64,000 bases of DNA from an uncultured Nitrospira sp. (GTDB lineage: Bacteria; Nitrospirota; Nitrospiria; Nitrospirales; Nitrospiraceae), in contig CAMLHQ010000001.1 of NCBI GenBank assembly GCA_946479785.1, positions 21,351-85,350 of the forward strand, read 5' to 3'. This document shows, in pieces, positions 32,037-41,822 of this stretch. Position 1 is the first letter of the stretch; every line of letters begins with the position of its first letter. Under the pieces are notes generated by a model. It was not told the DNA's origin. It made no database searches and worked only from the letters and a program-made list of their open reading frames with translations. The position numbers were made by a program, and so were the translations under genes.

Positions 32037-32576
32037 TTATCGTAACGACGCAGCCTTCACCGGTTCTTGTTTCTGAATACGAGCCACCACGTCATAAATC
32101 TTCTGCTCAGTGAGAAGGCCGCCCTTGATGTACTCTCGGACCACGCCTGATCCATCGATGAACACGCTGACCGGAAGTCCGAACACGCCAAATTGGTTGG
32201 CAACTCTGTTCTCCCGATCCATCAGCACAGGAAAAGTATGGCCATACTGTTTGATGTGCTCCACAACCTTGGCATCGTCTTCCAACTCATTGACCGCCAG
32301 CACGATAAATCCGTTCTCGCGCAGCTTGTCATAGGTCGTTTGCATCGCCGGCATTTCGGTCGTGCAGGGTTTGCACCAGGTCGCCCAAAAGTTGAGCAGG
32401 ACCACTTTGCCCCGATGCTCGCTGAGGCTGTGGGTTTTCCCGTTCAGGTCCGCCAGCTGGAAATCCTCCGCCGGCGTCCCCACGACCGGCACACGCGAGC
32501 CCATGCTCCAACCGTTGAACGTCCAAGGTCCGAGGAATGCAGCCACGAGAATGGCGGTGACAATTGAGACTTTCAT
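32037..32576 (-). CDS. TlpA-like periplasmic thioredoxin
   Basis: 179 residues with an N-terminal signal or anchor (about 1-22) and an AhpC/TSA-Redoxin-type thioredoxin fold. Active site WATWCKPC (C68, C71), cis-proline in FGLPVSVFIDG. This is the TlpA/ResA/CcmG type, which usually reduces disulphides in the periplasm, often in cytochrome c maturation or copper-site assembly. AGGAGGT is well placed before the ATG. It follows the outer-membrane channel gene by 21 bases. Confidence 0.9.
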   Translation of the reverse strand: MKVSIVTAILVAAFLGPWTFNGWSMGSRVPVVGTPAEDFQLADLNGKTHSLSEHRGKVVLLNFWATWCKPCTTEMPAMQTTYDKLRENGFIVLAVNELEDDAKVVEHIKQYGHTFPVLMDRENRVANQFGVFGLPVSVFIDGSGVVREYIKGGLLTEQKIYDVVARIQKQEPVKAASLR

Positions 32577-32597
32577 GATCGACCTCCTACTATGAGC

Positions 32598-33719
32598 TTA
32601 CGACGGTGTCAGCATCTGGAACGACCGCGTCAGGCCAAAGATAAAACTGGTTCCTTGAGCAAGACTGTTGTTGGAATCTCGCACCACAGGGATCTGAGAA
32701 TAGAAATAAGCCGAAGTCATTCTTGTCCAGGCAGAGTTGATCATCCCGTCCAGGCTCAGTTGAAATCCCGGTGTGAAGGCCAGGAATGTCGAGCCGGTGG
32801 TGGGCACCGCCCGGTTTTTAATGTTTGGGTCAATCACGACTGGTTCACCAGGAAACTCCGCGTCCGCAGGGGTGGCTGAGCGTAATAGGGAACTACTGAA
32901 GTTATCGTGAACCATATATCTGTAGTTGAGCTGCGCGGTCAGCACGAACCAAGGGACTGTCACGAGATTGAACCCGCCATTGAGATCCCACTGATCCCCA
33001 AATTGGTACCCCACATTGTTTCGGAAGGTGTGTCGATAGCTCACAAAAGCGAACTGGTTCAACCGATGGGGGATCAATTCGTAGGTCTGATAGATCGTGG
33101 GATTCAAGCCGACTTGCCCACGCCCAAGCTGGCTGGTCGGTTCCATCAATGCGCCAGTGCTGTCCTTTGCACCGGTGACGCCGGTTGGAAGGTAGACTCC
33201 AAATCCCAACACCACCATGCTTCTCAAGGTAGGCAGCACATTGTATTTCAGGCCTACACGCATATCCCCTAGTCCGTCTGACGAGAAATCGGTGGACTGG
33301 CCTTCGCCATTAGGTCCGTCTTCTCCTATTCCATCGATATGCTTGTGCGTGCGCCACATATAGGGAATCGTAATCTGTAGTCCCCACCGTTCCGTGATTC
33401 CATAATTGACATCAAGCGTTGCCATTTGAGTGATGGTCCGCGTCTCTTGATGGTGATCCAGGATCAGCTGCCGCTTATCCGTGTCGATGCCGGGGATAAC
33501 TCCATTTGTTCCAGGCAGCAAGCGCATCGGTGTGTAGCTGTAAATGCCGTTTACCGTCAGTAGTCCTTCCATGGCGACCTGTTGCTGGGAACCGATCGTG
33601 ACAAAACACGACACGGCCCCACAGGAAGCTGCGGCCTCGGACGCGAAGAACAACCCGCCCATCAGCCCGGCAAGAAAGACTGTGGCAATAACTCCGTGAC
33701 GAATATCCGTGTGGTCCAT
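32598..33719 (-). CDS. outer-membrane beta-barrel channel (transporter-like, MetA-pathway type)
   Basis: 373 residues: signal peptide (about 1-32, AEAAASCGAVSC), then a series of amphipathic strands with aromatic girdles (LQITIPYMWRTHKHI, MRVGLKYNVLPT, FQLSLDGMINSAWTRM) ending in RSFQML. It fits the family of outer-membrane channels annotated as transporter or phenol-degradation MetA-like barrels. Substrate unknown. AAGGAA before the ATG. It forms a unit with the TlpA-like gene 21 bases downstream. Confidence 0.7.
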   Translation of the reverse strand: MDHTDIRHGVIATVFLAGLMGGLFFASEAAASCGAVSCFVTIGSQQQVAMEGLLTVNGIYSYTPMRLLPGTNGVIPGIDTDKRQLILDHHQETRTITQMATLDVNYGITERWGLQITIPYMWRTHKHIDGIGEDGPNGEGQSTDFSSDGLGDMRVGLKYNVLPTLRSMVVLGFGVYLPTGVTGAKDSTGALMEPTSQLGRGQVGLNPTIYQTYELIPHRLNQFAFVSYRHTFRNNVGYQFGDQWDLNGGFNLVTVPWFVLTAQLNYRYMVHDNFSSSLLRSATPADAEFPGEPVVIDPNIKNRAVPTTGSTFLAFTPGFQLSLDGMINSAWTRMTSAYFYSQIPVVRDSNNSLAQGTSFIFGLTRSFQMLTPS

Positions 33720-33813
33720 GATTCCTTCCCGCTCCTTGCGATACGTTTTGAACGAACTGCTTCATGCAGAACGCCTCTTTAACGTGAGAAGCTGACACCT
33801 CTGGAAGCTGATG

Positions 33814-33835
33814 GAACCGAAGAAACCTTCGGTTC
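33814..33835. other. perfect 9-bp hairpin between minus-strand genes
   Basis: GAACCGAAG (33814-33822), loop AAAC, CTTCGGTTC (33827-33835). It lies 29 bases after the stop of the small histidine-rich gene and 95 bases before the outer-membrane channel gene. No T tract follows on either strand, so it is a structured spacer or factor-dependent end. Confidence 0.4.
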
Positions 33836-33864
33836 GGTGCTCATCCTGAGTGATCAGCGTTCAA

Positions 33865-34173
33865 CTAGATGGAGTGGGATGGAGGACCGCGGGATGTCGG
33901 ACTGTCAAGAATAGTACGCGGAACCAACTGACATGCCAGTTGCTCGACAACCGCAACCGGTGAATGTTCGACGAGATACGGAGCGGCACTGCTATCCAGC
34001 ACCTGTCCTGCCGCGCACATCCAGGAACAAAGCACCGTGCCATGTGTGGTTTTTTGATGGTGCGAATGTTGGGACTCGTGGTTGAGCGATTGTGCGGCGG
34101 CCACACCGCCGATCACGATGAGACTGACGATCAAGAGGCAGGCGAGGGAACGTTGAAGGAACCCGTGCGTCAT
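33865..34173 (-). CDS. small histidine/cysteine-rich membrane protein
   Basis: 102 residues from the ATG at 34173. One transmembrane or signal segment (about 9-27, LACLLIVSLIVIGGVAAAQ) is followed by a short metal-like cluster H32, H36, H38, H39, H44, C49, C53. Some DUF2946-type copper-associated proteins look like this, but I cannot confirm the family. A longer frame from 34317 exists but lacks any recognisable extension. Copper or metal handling would fit the copA region nearby; this is inference. Confidence 0.45.
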   Translation of the reverse strand: MTHGFLQRSLACLLIVSLIVIGGVAAAQSLNHESQHSHHQKTTHGTVLCSWMCAAGQVLDSSAAPYLVEHSPVAVVEQLACQLVPRTILDSPTSRGPPSHSI

Positions 34174-34336
34174 ATCGTACACTCGAGCAGGAACGGCGAT
34201 GAGATCGTACTGGAGCGTGAGTGCCTGAGTCAATCCTTTCAAGTCCATGTCTTCACGATAGGATTCAGAAAATGTTTCCGGTATACTGGGGAGATTAGGT
34301 CGAAGCATCGACCTCAAATCCCATTAGTAAGCCGAT

Positions 34337-37057
34337 ATGCTGACACAAGTACTCAATCTGATCTTCGGCAGCAAGAACGACCGTGAAATCAAGGCCTTGA
34401 TGCCGATCGTCCAGCGCATCAGCGCCCTGGAACCAGGCCTGACTCCCCTCTCCGATGAGGCCTTGGCCGACAAGACCCAAGCGTTCAAGAAGCGGCTGGC
34501 CGGCGGAGAGCCCCTCGACGACATCCTTCCCGAAGCCTTTGCCGTCTGTAGGGAAATGTCCCGGCGCAAGCTGAACATGCGGCACTTTGACGTGCAGCTG
34601 ATCGGCGGCATGATCCTCCACAAAGGCCGTATTTCGGAAATGAAAACCGGCGAAGGGAAAACCCTCGTCGCCACGTTGCCGATTTATCTGAACGCCCTGG
34701 AAGGCAAAGGGGCTCACCTGGTTACGGTCAATGACTATCTGGCCAAACGGGACGCGCAGTGGATGGGCCAGCTCTATTATGCGCTGGGGCTGTCGACAGG
34801 AGTCATTCAGCACGACGCCTCGTTTATCTTCGACCCGACCTACGACGCCTCCGACAAGCGGCTCCAACATCTACGTCCCTGCACCAGGCCCGAAGCCTAT
34901 CGCGCCGATATCACCTACGGGACGAACAACGAATACGGATTCGATTATCTCCGCGATAATTTGGTCGTCACCGACTTGAACCAATGCGTACAGCGCGACC
35001 TGAACTTCGCAATCGTAGACGAGGTCGATAGCATTCTGATCGACGAAGCGCGGACGCCGCTGATTATCTCCGGGCCGACCGACCAAACCACCGACCTCTA
35101 TTACCGCATCAACGCGATCATCCCGCAACTCAAGCCCGAGCACGACTATACGATCGAAGAAAAAACAAAAACCGCCTCGCTCACGGAAGAGGGCAACGTC
35201 CGCGTCGAGAAATTGTTGGGCGTCGACAATCTTTATGATCCGGCCAATATGGATCTGGTCCACCACGTCGTGAAGGCGCTCCAGGCCTATGCCCTCTACA
35301 AACGGGATGTGGACTACGTCGTGAAGGACGGCGAGGTCATCATCGTGGACGAATTCACCGGCCGATTGATGCCGGGCCGCCGCTGGAGCGACGGACTGCA
35401 CCAGGCCGTCGAGGCCAAGGAAGGCGTGAAAATCGCCAACGAGAATCAGACGCTGGCCTCGGTCACGTTCCAAAATTATTTCCGGATGTACAAAAAGCTG
35501 GGCGGCATGACCGGCACCGCCGACACGGAAGCGGCGGAGTTCGCCAAGATCTATAATCTCGACGTGAACGTGGTGCCCACGAACCGGAAGATGATTCGGC
35601 TGGACTACGCCGACGTGGTCTATCGCACGGAGAAGGAAAAGTTCGCCGCCATCGTGGAAGAGATCAAAGAGTGTCATGAGCGGGGCCAGCCGGTGCTGGT
35701 CGGCACCATCTCGATCGAGAAATCAGAGAAGATCGCCGGCATGTTGAGTCGAAACGGCATCAAGCACAACGTGCTCAATGCCAAGCAGCACGAGCGCGAA
35801 GCAGAAATTGTGGCACAGGCCGGACGCAGGAGTGCCGTGACCATCGCCACGAACATGGCCGGCCGCGGCACCGACATTCTCCTCGGCGGCAACGCAGACT
35901 TCACGTTCAAACAGGTGCTCTATCGGGAAGAGAACCTGCCGGACGAACGCAAGCTCACCCTCTATGAAGAGATCCGGGCCGATTGCGAAAAGAACAAGCA
36001 GGAGGTCATCGCGCTCGGCGGGCTCCATATCCTTGGCACCGAGCGGCACGAGAGCCGCCGCATCGACAACCAGCTTCGAGGCCGCTCCGGCCGCCAAGGC
36101 GATCCCGGCTCATCACGGTTCTATCTGTCGCTTGAAGACGACCTCATGCGCATCTTCGCCTCCGAACGCGTCTCGCAACTGATGCTCAAGCTGGGCATGG
36201 AAGAAGGCGTGCCGATCGAACACGGCATGGTCACCCGTGCCATTGCCAACGCGCAAAAGAAAGTCGAAGCGCATAACTTTGAAATCCGTAAACAATTGCT
36301 CGAATACGACGACGTGATGAATAAGCAGCGCGAGGTCATCTACCAGCACCGGCGGGCAGTCTTGAGTGGCGAAAACCTGACCGAGGATTTGCGCGACATG
36401 ATGGCGGGGCTGGTGGAATCGTCACTCAATGTCTACGGTCCCGCGGAACAGTACCCGGAAGAGTGGGACATGAAAGGCCTCGTGGAAATGATGCAGGGTC
36501 AGTTCGGCCTCGACATCACTCAAGGCAAGCACGACGGCGGAGACTCATTGCGGGACGTCGGACGCGATGCGCTTCTGGAGGATTTAAAAAACCAGGTTCG
36601 TGAAGCCTATGAACGGAAAGAAAAGGAACTGGGTTCTGAACTGATGCGGTTCCTGGAGAAGACGTTCATGCTCCAGGTCATCGATCACCACTGGAAGGAC
36701 CACCTACTCGGGATGGATCACTTGCGGGACGGAATTGGCCTCCGCGGCTACGGGCAGAAAGATCCGCTCATCGAGTACAAACGGGAAGGCTATGATTTGT
36801 TCGCCGGCATGATGGAACGTATCAAGTCCGATACGCTGGACCGGCTCTTCCGCGTTCAAGCGGTCAGGAACGAAGGCGAACAGGCCACCCCACCTCCGCC
36901 GCCTGTCATGTCGCGCCCGCAGCCGAAGCTCACGCTGAACCGCGGCGAGGAACCGGTGGCGACCCAGACCGTCCATCGCAATGATGACAAGGTCGGCCGC
37001 AACGACCCCTGTCCTTGCGGCAGTGGAAAGAAGTATAAAAAATGCCACGGCTCGTAG
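34337..37057 (+). CDS. secA: preprotein translocase ATPase SecA
   Basis: 906 residues. Motor for Sec-dependent export, with nucleotide-binding folds 1 and 2 (Walker [10 protein letters not shown] near 97-105, DEAD-type DEVDSILID near 224, NMAGRGTDI in motif V), the preprotein cross-linking domain ([11 protein letters not shown]), helical scaffold and wing domains, and a C-terminal SEC-C zinc motif [13 protein letters not shown] for SecB or ribosome contact. The promoter region has TATACT at 34282-34287. It stands upstream of midA and the nuo operon, with a candidate terminator between. Confidence 0.97.
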   Translation: MLTQVLNLIFGSKNDREIKALMPIVQRISALEPGLTPLSDEALADKTQAFKKRLAGGEPLDDILPEAFAVCREMSRRKLNMRHFDVQLIGGMILHKGRISEMKTGEGKTLVATLPIYLNALEGKGAHLVTVNDYLAKRDAQWMGQLYYALGLSTGVIQHDASFIFDPTYDASDKRLQHLRPCTRPEAYRADITYGTNNEYGFDYLRDNLVVTDLNQCVQRDLNFAIVDEVDSILIDEARTPLIISGPTDQTTDLYYRINAIIPQLKPEHDYTIEEKTKTASLTEEGNVRVEKLLGVDNLYDPANMDLVHHVVKALQAYALYKRDVDYVVKDGEVIIVDEFTGRLMPGRRWSDGLHQAVEAKEGVKIANENQTLASVTFQNYFRMYKKLGGMTGTADTEAAEFAKIYNLDVNVVPTNRKMIRLDYADVVYRTEKEKFAAIVEEIKECHERGQPVLVGTISIEKSEKIAGMLSRNGIKHNVLNAKQHEREAEIVAQAGRRSAVTIATNMAGRGTDILLGGNADFTFKQVLYREENLPDERKLTLYEEIRADCEKNKQEVIALGGLHILGTERHESRRIDNQLRGRSGRQGDPGSSRFYLSLEDDLMRIFASERVSQLMLKLGMEEGVPIEHGMVTRAIANAQKKVEAHNFEIRKQLLEYDDVMNKQREVIYQHRRAVLSGENLTEDLRDMMAGLVESSLNVYGPAEQYPEEWDMKGLVEMMQGQFGLDITQGKHDGGDSLRDVGRDALLEDLKNQVREAYERKEKELGSELMRFLEKTFMLQVIDHHWKDHLLGMDHLRDGIGLRGYGQKDPLIEYKREGYDLFAGMMERIKSDTLDRLFRVQAVRNEGEQATPPPPPVMSRPQPKLTLNRGEEPVATQTVHRNDDKVGRNDPCPCGSGKKYKKCHGS

Positions 37058-37177
37058 TTTAGATCGCTGCGCCTCCATCCATCCCCTGGCTATTCCCCCT
37101 GATATCACCTTGACTTAGAGCGGCTTGCAAGGCTACCCTACGCCTCTTTTGGCACTGCGTAGGGGTGGGTGGGGTTT

Positions 37178-37212
37178 GCCCATCTGCTATGGGTGTCACT
37201 TTTTTTATTTTT
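37178..37212 (+). terminator. candidate terminator after secA
   Basis: GCCCAT (37178-37183) pairs with ATGGGT (37189-37194), followed five bases on by a TTTTTTT run and then ATTTTT. The stem is short, so it is a weak intrinsic terminator. A second hairpin ACCCTACGC/GCGTAGGGGT lies just upstream at 37135-37166. Confidence 0.4.
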
Positions 37213-37222
37213 GACAGCTGAG

Positions 37223-38410
37223 ATGGAGTTCCTTGTGACGACAGGGCACCCTGAACTCGTTGCTGCCATTGCTTCCGAGATCGCTGCCTCGGGTCCGATC
37301 TCCTTCGTGCGTTTCATGGAGCTCGCGCTCTACCATCCTCAGTTCGGCTACTACATGCGTCCACCGGAGTCCGGCGCCGAGCGGATTGGCTGGGACGGCG
37401 ACTTTTACACCAGTTCCGATGTCCATCCGATTCTCGGGCAAGCCCTCGCAAGACAAGCCGCTCAAATCGATGCGTTGCTGGGACATCCTGACCCGTTGAC
37501 TGTCGTCGAGATGGGACCGGGTAAAGGTCTGTTGGCTCAACATTTCCTGTCGGCCTGTCAGCTGGGTTCGAACTCGTTAGGCCAGCGTCTTCGCTACGTC
37601 TTGATCGAACGCAGTCCCGCCATGCGCGCTTTGCAGCAACAGCAGCTGAAGCCGTGGTTCGGGCACACCGGCCGCGTGACCTGGCTGGAAGATGTGAACT
37701 GCCTCGCTCCGGGCAGCGTCACCGGCTTGATATTCAGCAACGAATTGCCCGATGCGTTTCCCGTCCACCGCATTCAGAGAATTGGCAACGAAACTCGAGA
37801 AGTCTTCGTGGATGTTCGAGACGGCCGATTCGTGGAATGCCTCAGGCCCTTGTCGAATCGGACGATCGAGGCCTATTTCCGGCGGCTCAGGCTCGAGCTT
37901 CCCGATGGTTATCGAACGGAAGTGAATTTACTCGCACCCGTCTGGATGAAACAGGTTGCAGAAAGTCTCGATCGCGGCGTGGTCATCACCATTGATTACG
38001 GCCATTCAGCCCAAGACCTCTACGGGCCTGATCGATCCAGGGGGACGTTTCTCTGCTATTACTCCCAAATGGCTTCCGAAGATCCCTATGTTCGAGTCGG
38101 CTATCAAGATATGACAGCGCATGTGGACTTCACGACGTTAGCCACGGTCGGTGAGCAAGGCGGATTGTCCGTCACCGGCTTCACCAATCAAATGAGTTTT
38201 TTGATGGGACTCGGTGTGGAAGAGATGATCGGGCAGTTGGAACCGGAGAGCCCCGAGTTTCGAGCGGCCCTTCATCTCTTGAAACCGGAGGGAATGGGCC
38301 GGACGTTCAAGGTTCTTGTGCAACACAAAGGCATTGAGCAGCCGACGCTTGATGGATTGATGTTCAAACCGTTTTTCGGCTCAGCTTTGAGCCTGCATGC
38401 TGCGGCGTAG
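37223..38410 (+). CDS. midA: MidA/NDUFAF7-type SAM-dependent methyltransferase
   Basis: 395 residues. Class I methyltransferase fold of the MidA (mitochondrial NDUFAF7) family, seen in the N-terminal PISFVRFMELALYHPQFGYY, the SAM-binding VVEMGPGKGLLAQ near residue 95, and the conserved SNELPDAFPVH segment. In mitochondria the homologue dimethylates an arginine of complex I subunit NDUFS2 during assembly. Here the gene lies 15 bases before nuoA, and its stop region leads straight into the AAGGAG of nuoA, so a complex I assembly role is a strong inference. The start at 37223 fits the family; the longer frame begins with a GTG and an unlikely hydrophobic leader. Confidence 0.88.
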   Translation: MEFLVTTGHPELVAAIASEIAASGPISFVRFMELALYHPQFGYYMRPPESGAERIGWDGDFYTSSDVHPILGQALARQAAQIDALLGHPDPLTVVEMGPGKGLLAQHFLSACQLGSNSLGQRLRYVLIERSPAMRALQQQQLKPWFGHTGRVTWLEDVNCLAPGSVTGLIFSNELPDAFPVHRIQRIGNETREVFVDVRDGRFVECLRPLSNRTIEAYFRRLRLELPDGYRTEVNLLAPVWMKQVAESLDRGVVITIDYGHSAQDLYGPDRSRGTFLCYYSQMASEDPYVRVGYQDMTAHVDFTTLATVGEQGGLSVTGFTNQMSFLMGLGVEEMIGQLEPESPEFRAALHLLKPEGMGRTFKVLVQHKGIEQPTLDGLMFKPFFGSALSLHAAA

Positions 38411-38425
38411 AAACCAAGGAGCCTG

Positions 38426-38797
38426 ATGGGGGACGAAGCTGTTCCGCTGAACTATGTGCCGATCTTGCTGTTCATCGGCATTACGATTGCCTTTGCAGCC
38501 ATCCAGCTCCTGGCCGGGCGTCTGGTCCGCCCAAGCCGCCCGTACCGCGCCAAGTTGAATCCCTATGAGAGTGGAAGTCCGCTGTTTTCTGACGCGCGCA
38601 TCCAGTTCCCGATGCGGTACTACATCATCGCGATGCTGTTCGTCATTTTCGACATCGAAGTGATCTTCATCATTCCCTGGGCGGTGCGCTTTCAATCACT
38701 CGGTCTCTTGGGTCTGGTTGAGATGCTGGTGTTCATTGCGATTCTGTTAGTCGGCCTCTGGTACGCCTGGAAGAAGGGGGCGCTAGAATGGGATTGA
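38426..38797 (+). CDS. nuoA: NADH-quinone oxidoreductase subunit A
   Basis: 123 residues with three transmembrane helices, one at about 10-30 and two in the C-terminal half (MLFVIFDIEVIFIIPWAV and VEMLVFIAILLVGLWYAWKKG). The loop PYESGSPLF is the conserved quinone-channel loop of this subunit. AAGGAG precedes the ATG. First gene of the complete complex I operon; a palindromic spacer separates it from nuoB. Confidence 0.95.
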   Translation: MGDEAVPLNYVPILLFIGITIAFAAIQLLAGRLVRPSRPYRAKLNPYESGSPLFSDARIQFPMRYYIIAMLFVIFDIEVIFIIPWAVRFQSLGLLGLVEMLVFIAILLVGLWYAWKKGALEWD

Positions 38798-38805
38798 TGC
38801 TGTGC

Positions 38806-38899
38806 GGATGGAAGGCCTGGTCGACTCCTGCGCTCGCCGACCGCGCACGATCAGAATGTGCTCGGTCGATGCGCGCGATTGGAGTCAACCAGACCATCC
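38806..38899 (+). repeat. palindromic element, family B, copy 1, between nuoA and nuoB
   Basis: 94 bp, starting nine bases after the nuoA stop. Outer arms 38806-38828 (GGATGGAAGGCCTGG then TCGACTCC) and GGAGTCAACCAGACCATCC (38881-38899) pair with a two-base bulge. The interior shares CTCGCCGACCGCGC with the spacer after nuoCD, differing in sequence but again nested and palindromic. Confidence 0.75.
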
Positions 38900-38936
38900 A
38901 TCCCACTCTCTCGCTGGGCGAACGTAGAGAGGGAAA

Positions 38937-39416
38937 ATGAGTTTTTTAGAACGGCAATTCGAGGCGAACATTATCACGACCAACCTGGACGCGGTCGTGA
39001 ACTGGGCCAGGAAGTCGGCGCTGTGGCCCATGACGTTCGGTCTCGCCTGCTGCGCGATCGAAATGATCGCGAGCGTGTCGTCGCGTTATGACATCGACCG
39101 GTTTGGCGCCGGGGTGTTCCGCGCATCGCCCAGACAATCAGATTTGATGATTGTGGCAGGGACAGTCACGCGCAAAATGGCCCCCGTCATCCGCCGCATC
39201 TACGATCAAATGCCCGAGCCGCGCTATGTCATTTCGATGGGATCCTGCGCGACTTCCGGCAACCACTACAACAGCTACGCGGTCGTGCAGGGCGTCGACC
39301 AGATCGTACCGGTCGACGTCTATGTGCCTGGTTGTCCGCCTCGACCGGAAGCCCTGTTGGACGGTTTGTTGAAATTGCAGGAAAAGATCCAACGCGAAAA
39401 GGTATTCGTGAAATAG
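38937..39416 (+). CDS. nuoB: NADH-quinone oxidoreductase subunit B
   Basis: 159 residues. Peripheral-arm subunit carrying cluster N2, the last Fe-S centre before quinone. The four [4Fe-4S] ligands are in LACCAIEM (two adjacent cysteines), GSCATSG and [21 protein letters not shown] lies before the ATG. Followed by nuoCD with a three-base gap. Confidence 0.97.
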   Translation: MSFLERQFEANIITTNLDAVVNWARKSALWPMTFGLACCAIEMIASVSSRYDIDRFGAGVFRASPRQSDLMIVAGTVTRKMAPVIRRIYDQMPEPRYVISMGSCATSGNHYNSYAVVQGVDQIVPVDVYVPGCPPRPEALLDGLLKLQEKIQREKVFVK

Positions 39417-39419
39417 GCC

Positions 39420-41171
39420 ATGCAGCCTCTGCTCGAAACCTTGATGACGAAATTCCCCCAGGCGGTGCTGTCCGTCGAAGCGGATACGGCGCGGTCCGAG
39501 GTGTCGGTCGTGGTGGCCGCCGCTCGGATTCTCGACGTGGCGCGATTTCTCCACGATGCGCCGGAGGCGTCCTTCAATCATCTGACGGATATCTGTTCGG
39601 TGGATTACCCGGAAGACCGGCAACGGTTTGAGGTCGTCTACCACCTGCATTCACTCTCTCATCGCCGGCGCCTGCGCCTCAAGGCCCGCCTTTTGGAGGA
39701 TGACCCGACGATCGCCTCCGTCACCGGCATCTGGAAAGGTGCTGAGTTCCTGGAGCGAGAGGTCTACGACATGATGGGCATCAGCTTTACCGGGCACCCG
39801 GATCTCCGGCGCATCTTGATGCCTGAGGATTACGCGGAGGGATATCCGCTGCGAAAGGATTTCCCGACTGAAGGCCGTGGCTGGCGCAGTCAGTTCGATT
39901 TTATTCCGCGATTGGACGAAGCGCCGGTCGAGCAGGCGGCGAACGAAATTCCGGAAAACCAGAAGCAGGCGTTCAGGGCCGAGGCGGCGCCGACTGCCTC
40001 GCGACGCCGCGAAGAACTCTTGCTCAACATGGGCCCGCAACACCCCAGTACACACGGCGTCTTGCGCGTCGTACTGGAGTTGGACGGCGAGCGGATCGTA
40101 AAGGCCACACCGGACTTGGGCTACCTCCATCGAGGTGTCGAGAAGCTTTCCGAGGGCCTGGCTTATATGCAGATCATCCCGCACACGGACCGGCTCGACT
40201 ATGTGTGCGCGATGGCGAACAACTACGCCTATGTGCGCGCGGTCGAAAAACTGCTGGGCATCTCGATACCGGAACGGGCGGAATACATCCGCACGATCGT
40301 CGCGGAGATGCAGCGGATCATTGGCCATCTCTTCTGGCTGGGGACGCAGGCGCTGGACATCGGCGCGATGACGGTCTTCTTCTGGACATTCCGAGAACGC
40401 GAGAGCTTGCTGGACATGTTCGAGAAGCTGTGCGGCGCCCGGCTCACGCTGAATTACTATCGCATCGGAGGCGTCGACAGCGATTTTACGCCCGATCTCG
40501 TCCTGCGGCTCAAGACCTTCCTCGACACCTTTCCGGAGAAGGTCAAGGAGTACGATTCGCTCATTGCCTCGAACCGCATCTGGCTCGGCCGCACGAAAAA
40601 TGTCGCCGTCATTTCAGCGGAAGATGCGATCAACTTCGGCTGTACCGGCCCGGTGCTGCGCGGCTCCGGCGTGGCCTATGACGTTCGCAAAGAAGAACCC
40701 TACGGAGTCTACGACAAGGTGGATTGGGAAGTGCCGATCGGCAAGAACGGCGACACTTACGACCGCTACTGGGTCCGCATGGAAGAGATGCGTCAGAGCG
40801 CCAAGATCATCAAGCAATGTCTCGACCAGCTGCCACCTGGTCCGATCATTGCCGATGCGCCCCAATATATTCCCCCGCCGAAGCAGCAAGTCATGCGGGA
40901 TATGGAAAGCCTGATTCACCATTTCATTATTTTCACCCAGGGCTTTAAACCGCCCAAGGCGGAGACCTATTGTGCGACCGAAGCTCCGAAGGGCGAGCTG
41001 GGCTTTTTTATCGTGAGCGACGGCAGTGCCCGGCCTTATCGATTGAAAATCCGCTCTCCATCGTTCGTCCACATGGGCGCATTCGACCACATGGCCCGGG
41101 GCTATTTGATTTCCGACATCATCACCATTTTCGGGACATATGACATCGTGATGGGGGAATGTGATCGATGA
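39420..41171 (+). CDS. nuoCD: NADH-quinone oxidoreductase fused subunits C and D
   Basis: 583 residues. NuoC occupies about 1-155 (with [18 protein letters not shown]), a hydrophilic linker spans about 156-198, and NuoD about 199-583, starting with [16 protein letters not shown] and ending at the C-terminal [13 protein letters not shown]. The fused C-D arrangement is known from E. coli and others. NuoD lines the quinone site beside NuoB. The segment corresponding to the arginine methylated in mitochondrial NDUFS2 is at about 203-218. Followed by a family B palindromic spacer before nuoE. Confidence 0.96.
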   Translation: MQPLLETLMTKFPQAVLSVEADTARSEVSVVVAAARILDVARFLHDAPEASFNHLTDICSVDYPEDRQRFEVVYHLHSLSHRRRLRLKARLLEDDPTIASVTGIWKGAEFLEREVYDMMGISFTGHPDLRRILMPEDYAEGYPLRKDFPTEGRGWRSQFDFIPRLDEAPVEQAANEIPENQKQAFRAEAAPTASRRREELLLNMGPQHPSTHGVLRVVLELDGERIVKATPDLGYLHRGVEKLSEGLAYMQIIPHTDRLDYVCAMANNYAYVRAVEKLLGISIPERAEYIRTIVAEMQRIIGHLFWLGTQALDIGAMTVFFWTFRERESLLDMFEKLCGARLTLNYYRIGGVDSDFTPDLVLRLKTFLDTFPEKVKEYDSLIASNRIWLGRTKNVAVISAEDAINFGCTGPVLRGSGVAYDVRKEEPYGVYDKVDWEVPIGKNGDTYDRYWVRMEEMRQSAKIIKQCLDQLPPGPIIADAPQYIPPPKQQVMRDMESLIHHFIIFTQGFKPPKAETYCATEAPKGELGFFIVSDGSARPYRLKIRSPSFVHMGAFDHMARGYLISDIITIFGTYDIVMGECDR

Positions 41172-41177
41172 CGCTCA

Positions 41178-41259
41178 GGAGGCAGGTGTCCGCAGTGCTC
41201 GCCGAACGCGCGTCTCGGAACGCCTCGTTCGAGCGCGCACACTAGGACACACCGGCTCC
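41178..41259 (+). repeat. palindromic element, family B, copy 2, between nuoCD and nuoE
   Basis: 82 bp, starting seven bases after the nuoCD stop. Arms GGAGGCAGGTGTCC (41178-41191) and GGACACACCGGCTCC (41245-41259) pair imperfectly. The interior GTGCTCGCCGAACGCGCG repeats the motif of copy 1 with base changes, and its mirror CGTTCGAGCGCGCAC pairs back. Both family B copies are inside the nuo operon. Confidence 0.7.
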
Positions 41260-41285
41260 AGCCTCATCTTGGTTGGATAGAGAAC

Positions 41286-41822
41286 ATGCTGAAAGAGAAG
41301 TACCAGAAAGAAATTGACGAGATTCTGAGCCGCTATCCGGTGAAGCGGTCGGCCCTCATTCCCTTGCTCTATCTGGCGCAGGAGGAAAACGGCTATATCA
41401 CCGAGGCTGCGATGATCGAGATCGCGGGCATTCTCAAATTGACGCCCCCGCAAGTGTACGAAACCGTCACCTTCTATACGATGCTACATCTGAAGAAAAT
41501 AGGGAAGTTTCACATTCAGGTGTGCAAGTCGCTCATGTGCGCCCTTGTCGGATCGGATACGCTCATCGGTTGGATCAAAACGAAACTCGGTATCGGTCCC
41601 GGTGAGACAACTTCCGATGGAACATTTACGCTGACGACGGTCGAATGTCTGGCCGCTTGCGGCACCGGCCCGATGATGCAGGTCAACGACGACTATTACG
41701 AGCGGTTGACGGAAGGTAAAGTCGATCGGATCTTGGCCGATTTGAAGTCAACCGGCTCCTGTGCATTGAAGACCGGTCCATTCATGTGGCCTGAGCCGAT
41801 TGCAGGGAAAAGTGAGAAGTAA
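41286..41822 (+). CDS. nuoE: NADH-quinone oxidoreductase subunit E
   Basis: 178 residues. Thioredoxin-like [2Fe-2S] subunit of the NADH-dehydrogenase module; ligands in VCKSLMC (C-x4-C) and ECLAACG (C-x3-C). The N-terminal helical part (LSRYPVKRSALIPLLYLAQ) is the family pattern. Its TAA is immediately followed by the nuoF ATG. Confidence 0.96.
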   Translation: MLKEKYQKEIDEILSRYPVKRSALIPLLYLAQEENGYITEAAMIEIAGILKLTPPQVYETVTFYTMLHLKKIGKFHIQVCKSLMCALVGSDTLIGWIKTKLGIGPGETTSDGTFTLTTVECLAACGTGPMMQVNDDYYERLTEGKVDRILADLKSTGSCALKTGPFMWPEPIAGKSEK

